NCBI GenBank assembly: GCA_036747295.1
Contig: DAIOCN010000044.1
Coordinates: forward strand, 1 to 11,382
Reading direction: 5' to 3'
Origin: UBA4736 sp002404015
Lineage (GTDB): Bacteria > Chloroflexota > Dormibacteria > Dormibacterales > Dormibacteraceae
DNA length: 11,382 bases
In this document: piece by piece, positions 8,429-11,382 of the stretch
How positions within the stretch are numbered: position 1 is the stretch's first letter
How the letters are laid out: each line of letters opens with the position of its first letter
Notes under the pieces: model-generated
Seen by the model: the letters and a program-made list of their open reading frames with translations, nothing else
Told to the model about the DNA's origin: nothing
Databases searched by the model: none
Position numbers and translations under genes: made by a program

Positions 8429-8457
8429 CGTGGGGGAAACCTGAGGTTTCCTCCACG
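8429..8457 (-). terminator. Inverted repeat copy B, probable bidirectional terminator after the transglycosylase-like gene
   Basis: The same 14-1-14 dyad as at 8034-8062, with one base change that turns a G-C pair into a possible G-U pair in RNA. It begins 4 bp beyond the TAA (8464-8462) of the minus-strand gene and also faces incoming plus-strand transcription, so it sits where convergent transcripts would end. It lacks a clear U-tract on either strand. Confidence 0.5.
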
Positions 8458-8461
8458 TCGG

Positions 8462-9109
8462 TTACTTGCAGCCCCAAGCGCCGCCACCGTAGTTGCCGTA
8501 CTTCCAGGCCGCCGCGGCGGCGTTGTAGTGCGGATCGAAGATGTCCTGGTTCCCATACGGGGTGCCGGCGAACGTCGACCTCATGAACTGGAACAGACCG
8601 AAGTACTGCCCGCCGCCCCCGACCGCGTTGGGGTTGTAGCCGGACTCGCACCTGGCGACCCGGAGGCCCCAGTCGACCGCTGCCGCTCCGTAGGGAGCAA
8701 AGGCCGACCGGATGATGTCCTGGATCGCGCCCGAGCCGTAGTTGGCCGGGGGCGCCGGCGCCGGTGCCGGTGCCGGTGCCGGTGCCTGTGCCGGTGCGGC
8801 CGCCCTTCGCGCCGCCGCCGTTGCGGCGGCTACGGCGGCGGCCGCCGCGTCGGCCTGGGCCTTGGCGTCGGCTTCCGCCTGCGCCTGCGCCGCCTCGGCG
8901 GCTGCTCTCTCGGCGGCGATCTGCCTGGCCGTGTCCAGCTTCACCTGGACCTGCTGCAGCGCATCCTGGCGGGCGTCGACGACCGAATACGCATAGGCGA
9001 AACGCACGGAGTGGCTCGGTGGAGCCTGGTGCTTGTGCGCTACCAGCGGGCTTGCCAGGGCGGCCACAGCCGCGAAGGCAAGCGTGAATACACGGAAGAC
9101 CTGAAGCAA
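8462..9109 (-). CDS. Secreted lytic-transglycosylase/lysozyme-like protein
   Basis: A probable exported peptidoglycan hydrolase of 215 residues. It has a signal peptide (about 1-24, hydrophobic TLAFAAVAALASPLVA). A long Ala/Gln/Glu-rich helical segment follows (about 45-103, possible coiled coil), then a Pro-Ala linker (104-121). The C-terminal transglycosylase-like domain (about 127-214) contains the motif VARCESGYNPNAV with presumed catalytic Glu155, then YFGLFQFMRSTF and PYGNQDIFDPHYNAAAAAWKY, as in actinobacterial Rpf/SLT-like wall hydrolases. Cys154 and Cys214 could form a disulfide. The start is TTG at 9109-9107, chosen because a consensus AAGGAGGA lies just upstream and the signal peptide begins immediately; no ATG is available. 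The gene is monocistronic and convergent to the cyclase. The leader upstream is highly structured (see 9110-9219). Substrate and partner are not visible. Confidence 0.88.
   Translation of the reverse strand: MLQVFRVFTLAFAAVAALASPLVAHKHQAPPSHSVRFAYAYSVVDARQDALQQVQVKLDTARQIAAERAAAEAAQAQAEADAKAQADAAAAAVAAATAAARRAAAPAQAPAPAPAPAPAPPANYGSGAIQDIIRSAFAPYGAAAVDWGLRVARCESGYNPNAVGGGGQYFGLFQFMRSTFAGTPYGNQDIFDPHYNAAAAAWKYGNYGGGAWGCK
8754..8795. repeat. Seven-unit GCCGGY hexanucleotide repeat in the Pro-Ala linker
   Basis: Units GCCGGC, GCCGGT x4, GCCTGT, GCCGGT in tandem on the plus strand. They encode the Ala-Pro spacer of the transglycosylase-like protein on the minus strand. The 6-bp unit keeps the frame, so slippage would change linker length by two residues per unit. 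Confidence 0.9.
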
Positions 9110-9219
9110 ATCGCTCCTCCTTGGGGCGACCCACTACCCCTGGGGTCGCTGTCAAGTCCTGGGCTCGGAGCGGAAACGCAATGCTGGATACCGCCCAGGT
9201 CGCGGTTAAAGACTGGGGG
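9110..9219 (-). promoter_or_regulatory. Structured 5' leader with strong RBS of the transglycosylase-like gene
   Basis: On the minus strand, two perfect 7-bp stems lie in series: CCTGGGC/GCCCAGG (9199-9193 with 9164-9158, 28-nt loop) and GCGACCC/GGGTCGC (9149-9143 with 9132-9126, 10-nt loop). The second stem ends a few bases before AAGGAGGA and the TTG start. Such a leader could regulate expression as a riboswitch or attenuator. Actinobacterial wall-hydrolase genes often carry the c-di-AMP ydaO riboswitch, and the 3' part here has a GACAGC string reminiscent of it, but the 5' core of that riboswitch is not recognisable. Confidence 0.5.
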
Positions 9220-9225
9220 AGTCTA
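9220..9225 (-). promoter_or_regulatory. Putative -10 element of the transglycosylase-like gene
   Basis: TAGACT on the minus strand, the same hexamer proposed for pcrA. A start 6-8 nt downstream gives a leader of about 100 nt that contains both hairpins. No convincing -35 is seen 16-18 bp upstream, but a dyad (9243-9268) occupies that space and may bind an activator or repressor. Confidence 0.35.
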
Positions 9226-9242
9226 GCAGGCGACGTCGCAAT

Positions 9243-9268
9243 AAGTTATGCAATAGGCGCTATAACTT
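9243..9268. promoter_or_regulatory. Operator-like dyad AAGTTAT-N12-ATAACTT
   Basis: A perfect 7-bp A/T-rich inverted repeat in an otherwise GC-rich region, with 12 bp between arms. It sits 18 bp upstream of the proposed -10 of the transglycosylase-like gene and 41 bp beyond the stop of the hypothetical gene. Size and symmetry fit a dimeric transcription factor site; no regulator gene is adjacent. Confidence 0.4.
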
Positions 9269-9308
9269 CAGCCACCACCTGCGGGCTCAGGTAGAGAGGG
9301 TCGCGAGC

Positions 9309-9830
9309 TTAGTTGGGCTGTTCGACGGGGATGAGCTGGCCGGAGCTGTCAGCTGGGGCGATACCGTTCGTCGGGCTCGCCTGGATCTCCATAAGCCACG
9401 ACAGCTCGGCCATCGTGATCGGGTTTGCCGGTATCAGCGTGATCGCGGTTCGCGTGATCGGAACTGAGAGGCGGAAGGGTTTTCCGCGACGGGCATACTC
9501 TCGGGACTCTTCAGCGAGCGGCATCCGGCGATCGTGTGGCCGACCCGTCACGTCGGCATCTCCGTCGGCGTTGTGCCGGTTTTTCTCTCGAACGCCATCC
9601 CAGAAGGCGAGTCGGACTTCGTATCCGGCGATGACGTCGCCAAGCCTGGTGGAGTCAACACCGGGAAGCCCGCGGCATGAATCCAGGACCTGCCCGAGGC
9701 CGGCTACGAGCTCTGCATAGACGGCAGACCAATGGGTCCAGCTGGTCTCGTCCGCGGCGTCCATGGACTCGCCCGGCAATAGCGCCGGAGTCTGGCTGCC
9801 CCCTCTGCTCGCCACAGCAATGTTGAACAT
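9309..9830 (-). CDS. Hypothetical protein, no recognised family
   Basis: I do not recognise this 173-residue protein. It is soluble, with no signal peptide, no membrane span and no cysteine motif. An amphipathic stretch (SAVYAELVAGLGQVLDSC, about 35-52) is followed by a charged middle rich in Arg/Asp/Asn/His (about 80-115) and a C-terminal part RLSVPITRTAITLIPANPITMAELSWLMEI. The start is ATG 9830-9828 or, equally possible, ATG 9764-9762 (starting MDAADETSW); neither has a strong Shine-Dalgarno sequence. Third-position GC bias is visibly weaker than in the housekeeping genes (codons such as TCT, GTA, TCA, GGA), suggesting recent acquisition or low expression. It stands alone between the transglycosylase-like gene and the tRNA/integrase scar, so it could be cargo of a lost element. 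A plus-strand frame at 9313-9720 looks less protein-like. Confidence 0.55.
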   Translation of the reverse strand: MFNIAVASRGGSQTPALLPGESMDAADETSWTHWSAVYAELVAGLGQVLDSCRGLPGVDSTRLGDVIAGYEVRLAFWDGVREKNRHNADGDADVTGRPHDRRMPLAEESREYARRGKPFRLSVPITRTAITLIPANPITMAELSWLMEIQASPTNGIAPADSSGQLIPVEQPN

Positions 9831-9848
9831 GGACCTGCCACCGGAACA

Positions 9849-9880
9849 AAGTCAGTAACCGAGCGAGGGGTTTGTGACTT
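9849..9880. promoter_or_regulatory. Compound dyad upstream of the hypothetical gene
   Basis: AAGTCA-gt-AACC, an 8-nt centre, then GGTT-tg-TGACTT: ten base pairs with a symmetric 2-nt interruption. It lies 19-50 bp upstream of the ATG at 9830. It could be an operator or an RNA stem. The outer AAGT/ACTT ends resemble those of the dyad at 9243-9268, which may be chance. Confidence 0.35.
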
Positions 9881-9953
9881 ATGTCCTTGTCCCGAGCGGC
9901 CGAAGAAGCCCAAAGTCCGATATCGAGGGACCTCCATTCCCCCCTCTCCGAGC

Positions 9954-9989
9954 AAGGGGCGGGCTGCCACAAGCCCGCCCCTTCATTTT
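9954..9989 (+). terminator. Strong intrinsic-terminator-like hairpin
   Basis: AAGGGGCGGGCT (9954-9965) and AGCCCGCCCCTT (9972-9983) form a perfect 12-bp stem with loop GCCACA, followed by CATTTT. The T-run favours plus-strand termination, yet no plus-strand gene lies immediately upstream. On the minus strand it could still end read-through from the tRNA. Confidence 0.65.
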
Positions 9990-10001
9990 GGCCAGGTCAA
10001 G

Positions 10002-10032
10002 GCCCGTCCCGAGCCGAGTGGCCAGGACGGGC
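10002..10032 (+). terminator. Second hairpin, possible weak terminator
   Basis: GCCCGTCC (10002-10009) pairs with GGACGGGC (10025-10032) across a 15-nt loop, followed by TTTCGT. It is in tandem with the stronger hairpin at 9954-9989. Confidence 0.4.
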
Positions 10033-10126
10033 TTTCGTATTCAAACGACAGCAGGCCTGCTGGACAGGCGCTTCACCCGCCCAGGTGGCGGGGGCGGCTC
10101 TTGTGCCGATTCGAATACGAACGAGG

Positions 10127-10203
10127 TGGTCCCGGCGCAGGGATTCGAACCCTGGACCCTCGGCTTAAAAGGCCGCTGCTCTGCCAGGCTGAGCTACACC
10201 GGG
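10127..10203 (-). tRNA. trnK: tRNA-Lys (anticodon UUU)
   Basis: A 77-nt cloverleaf with encoded CCA. Acceptor CCCGGTG pairs with CGCCGGG (one G-U), discriminator A, then CCA at 10129-10127. The D-arm is GCTC/GAGC with an AGCCTGGCA loop. The anticodon loop CTTTTAA gives UUU for lysine. The T-arm is CAGGG-TTCGAAT-CCCTG. The anticodon stem reads GCGGC/GCCGA, so its outermost pair (27-43) is a G-A mismatch where many bacterial tRNA-Lys have G-U or G-C. It lies beside an integrase remnant, and tRNA 3' ends are usual targets of tyrosine integrases. Confidence 0.95.
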
Positions 10204-10221
10204 ACGTTTTTGAACTTGTGG

Positions 10222-10274
10222 AGAGCGTAAAACTGCCGTCAACTGGGTAACCTATTGCCCGAGTCTTACGCTCT
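10222..10274. repeat. 9-bp inverted repeat AGAGCGTAA-N35-TTACGCTCT
   Basis: Perfect arms at 10222-10230 and 10266-10274, between the tRNA-Lys 5' end and the integrase box I remnant. The left arm read on the minus strand contains TACGCT, a TANNNT box 20 nt before the tRNA, so it may overlap the tRNA promoter. The arms could also be recombinase arm-type sites. Role unknown. Confidence 0.45.
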
Positions 10275-10516
10275 AAAAAGGGCTTGCGCTTCGCCGAGCT
10301 GACTAACCTACGCTACACGCCCACAACCCCGCGACGCACCTGCTCAGACACAACTATGCAGACGCCATGAAGATGGCCGACATGCGCGACGAGGACATCA
10401 CGGCGAGCGCGGGCTGGAAGAGCCGCTCCATGTTGTCGCGTTACGGTGCCAGCGCCGCCGCCGAGCGCGCCCAGGGCTCTCCCCTTCGACTTAGCCTGGT
10501 CAATAACCTGGCCTGA
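10251..10516 (+). pseudogene. Tyrosine recombinase (phage-type integrase) remnant, internally deleted and frameshifted
   Basis: Two pieces of the catalytic domain lie in different frames. Piece 1 (about 10251-10319) gives PIARVLRSKKGLRFAELTNL, the box I motif GLRxxEL with the first catalytic Arg. Piece 2 (10307-10516, preceded in frame by TAA at 10304-10306) contains THLLRHNYADAMK, the box II HxxRH motif, then ITASAGWKSRSMLSRYGAS, with the GW(K)SR...ML.RY motif and the presumed nucleophilic Tyr, then AAAERAQ and a stop at 10514-10516. Box I and box II arginines are only 59 bp apart, whereas about 100 or more residues normally separate them, so roughly 300 bp or more have been deleted. The N-terminal arm/core-binding domains are also missing. 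No start codon or Shine-Dalgarno sequence is evident. It reads away from the tRNA-Lys. The remnant is inactive but shows that an integrative element once sat here. Confidence 0.8.
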
Positions 10517-10941
10517 CGGAGTAGAGGGGTCGCGGCGTCAGGCTTACTAAGTCCATAAAGGACCCGTCATGGTCTGCCGAGAAGAACGTTCGCGCGATGG
10601 TGACCTCGCGTCTGACATCCTGATAAAGGTGCAGGGCCCTTCTGGTGACCGTGCGATCCGTGCGATTGGGCGCCCGTCCCAGGGCGGGCCGACGCTGGAG
10701 AATTCTGGCGACACTTGACGGGTGAGACGGAATCCGCCCGCGGCGCGCGGCTCGCCTGACGCGCCCTGCGGAGGAGTCCCTCTCGGACGTCGTCCCGGAG
10801 CCAGCCCACCGGGCCCGACTTCTCGAGCCTGGCCACGACGGCGGCCAACGGCGCACCGCCCGCGTCTAGGGAGCAATTTGTAGCTTGGCTCCAAGTTTTC
10901 CACGGTTTGCGTCAGCCCGACTAAACTATGGGGACCGCCAT
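10517..10941. other. Stretch without a convincing gene
   Basis: Several overlapping minus-strand frames are open (10500-10856, 10547-10948, 10567-10848), but they are Arg-rich shadows typical of high-GC DNA. The frame ending at 10567 opens plausibly (MAAVVARLEKSGPVGWLRDDVREGLL, here split by description: residues 1-14 then 15-26 on). The frame ending at 10500 has a plausible tail (LYQDVRREVTIARTFFSADH), so a frameshifted minus-strand gene relic is possible. No Shine-Dalgarno sequence or family match supports any of them. Confidence 0.4.
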
Positions 10942-10970
10942 TTGACATGATCTGGTCGGGGTGGGATGTT
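10942..10970 (+). promoter_or_regulatory. Putative sigma-70-type promoter of the acetate transporter gene
   Basis: A perfect -35 TTGACA (10942-10947), a 17-bp spacer and a -10-like GATGTT (10965-10970). It lies about 60 bp upstream of the ATG at 11028. The leader then holds a GCCAGG/CCTGGC hairpin (10989-11008). Confidence 0.5.
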
Positions 10971-10988
10971 TAGCTGCGTCATTTGGTT

Positions 10989-11018
10989 GCCAGGGCCGAT
11001 TACCTGGCGCTTGGGAGG
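10989..11018 (+). promoter_or_regulatory. Leader hairpin and ribosome binding site of the acetate transporter gene
   Basis: GCCAGG (10989-10994) pairs with CCTGGC (11003-11008) over an 8-nt loop. GGGAGG (11013-11018), the Shine-Dalgarno sequence, follows 4 nt later and is 9 nt from the ATG. The stem could affect initiation; this is inference. Confidence 0.5.
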
Positions 11019-11027
11019 GCAATTGGG

Positions 11028-11382
11028 ATGGCTGAAGTCCGAAGTGCCGCGCCGGCGGCTGCTGCAGTCCCGGCGATCGCGAACCCCGCGGCTCTAGGAC
11101 TCGGTGGGTTCGCACTCACCACCTTCGTCCTGAGCACGCACAACGCCGGTTGGGCGCCGGATCTCACCTGGGTGGGCCTGGCGTTCTTCTACGGTGGTCT
11201 GGCCCAATTCGCCGCCGGCATGTGGGAGTTCAAGGCCGGGAACACCTTCGGAGCGACGGCCTTTTCGACATACGGCGCTTTTTGGGCGTCCCTGGCGACC
11301 TTCATCGTTCTTGTCCTCGGCGGCAAGGTGCCGGCTGGCGACATTGACAACGACCTCGGCTGGTTCCTCCTGTCGTTCGCGA
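11028..11382 (+). CDS. satP: Acetate/succinate uptake transporter, GPR1/FUN34/YaaH (SatP) family, N-terminal part
   Basis: An inner-membrane carboxylate transporter: SatP of E. coli takes up acetate and succinate, probably as a hexameric channel-like protein with six spans per subunit. The first 118 residues are present and the gene runs off the right edge (family about 190-220 residues). Visible are the family signature NPAALGLGGFALTTFVLS near the first span, a second span (LTWVGLAFFYGGLAQFAAGMW) and the diagnostic stretch WEFKAGNTFGATAFSTYGAF leading into WASLATFIVLVLGG. The ATG at 11028 is preceded by GGGAGG with a 9-nt gap and by a plausible promoter. An Ala/Pro-rich leader (residues 2-18) precedes the first span. 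The neighbouring integrase scar and non-coding DNA say nothing about its role. Confidence 0.93.
   Translation, partial: MAEVRSAAPAAAAVPAIANPAALGLGGFALTTFVLSTHNAGWAPDLTWVGLAFFYGGLAQFAAGMWEFKAGNTFGATAFSTYGAFWASLATFIVLVLGGKVPAGDIDNDLGWFLLSFA

Larger units (their letters stand above)
8067..8457 (+). repeat. Tandem repeat copy B, interrupted by a 100-N gap; carries a cyclase-tail pseudogene fragment
   Basis: The second copy of the unit (291 called bases plus 100 N). The first 55 bases are identical to 7784-7838. After the gap the sequence resumes exactly where copy A would continue: copy A has CCCATCGT directly followed by GCTGAAGG, and the two gap flanks are those two strings. The frame of the cyclase tail stays open (GGLREVPIYAVK then TAG, with one His-to-Leu change). 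The rest of the cyclase gene is absent, so this is a fragment and not a gene. Divergence in the non-coding half argues against a simple duplicated-read artefact. Confidence 0.85.
9831..10126. other. Gene-less stretch rich in inverted repeats
   Basis: No credible protein gene. It holds a dyad (9849-9880), a terminator-like hairpin (9954-9989), a second hairpin (10002-10032), a perfect 14-bp palindrome CAGCAGGCCTGCTG (10049-10062) and a 6-bp stem CCCGCC/GGCGGG (10076-10092) that may end the tRNA transcript. Confidence 0.7.

Noticed and set aside
9150..9155. TTGACA on the minus strand upstream of the transglycosylase-like gene as a -35 box
   Set aside because: No -10-like hexamer at 15-19 bp, and the string lies between the two leader stems close to the ribosome binding site.
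10108..10149. GATTCGAA twice (10108-10115 and 10142-10149) as a possible attachment-site duplication
   Set aside because: Only 8 bp, and the second is the universal T-loop sequence; too short to call an att repeat.
9874..10230. 118-codon plus-strand frame running through the tRNA
   Set aside because: Its second half is a translation of the antisense of tRNA-Lys (QGFEPWTLGLKGRCSARLSY), a common false gene call.
10500..10948. Minus-strand open frames of 93-133 codons
   Set aside because: Three mutually overlapping Arg/Gly/Pro-rich frames without Shine-Dalgarno or family support; at best a frameshifted relic.

Overview
The window comes from a high-GC bacterium with strongly G/C-biased third codon positions. 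One block has GTG starts and 4-bp overlaps. The order pcrA-ligA-X-gatC-gatA-gatB resembles the Bacillus pcrA-ligA-camS...gatCAB neighbourhood, so a Terrabacteria-type lineage (Chloroflexota/Dormibacterota or Actinobacteria-like) is a reasonable guess; the sequence alone does not fix it. A run of exactly 100 N (8122-8221) shows this is a draft scaffold, probably metagenomic.

Layout. (1) 1-6638, minus strand: a tight, mostly overlapping operon, in transcription order pcrA (UvrD-type helicase), ligA (NAD+-dependent DNA ligase), a small zinc-ribbon membrane protein, gatC, gatA and the start of gatB (Asp/Glu-tRNA amidotransferase). It joins DNA repair/replication with tRNA-dependent amidation. (2) 6639-6699: a 61-bp divergent promoter region. 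(3) 6700-7884, plus strand: a GAF-domain class III nucleotidyl cyclase with an altered active site. (4) 7885-8461: no intact gene. The cyclase tail plus its terminator and hairpins is present twice as a diverged tandem repeat, interrupted by the assembly gap. (5) 8462-9109, minus: a secreted lytic-transglycosylase-like protein with a consensus Shine-Dalgarno/TTG start and a hairpin-rich leader of about 100 nt. (6) 9309-9830, minus: an unrecognised hypothetical gene with less GC-biased codons. (7) 9831-10126: no gene, but several strong dyads including a terminator-like hairpin. (8) 10127-10203, minus: tRNA-Lys(UUU). (9) About 10251-10516, plus: the wreck of a tyrosine recombinase in two frames, a scar of an integrative element beside the tRNA. 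(10) 10517-11027: no convincing gene, apart from the promoter/leader of the next one. (11) 11028-end, plus: the N-terminal third to half of an acetate/succinate transporter (GPR1/FUN34/YaaH, SatP family).

The left 6.6 kb is ordinary housekeeping core genome. The right 3.5 kb looks accessory: integrase scar, tRNA, orphan gene and many inverted repeats. No complete new defence or mobile system is visible. The best leads are the tandem repeat hidden by the gap, the cyclase with a lost transition-state arginine, the structured leader of the wall hydrolase, and the collapsed integrase.
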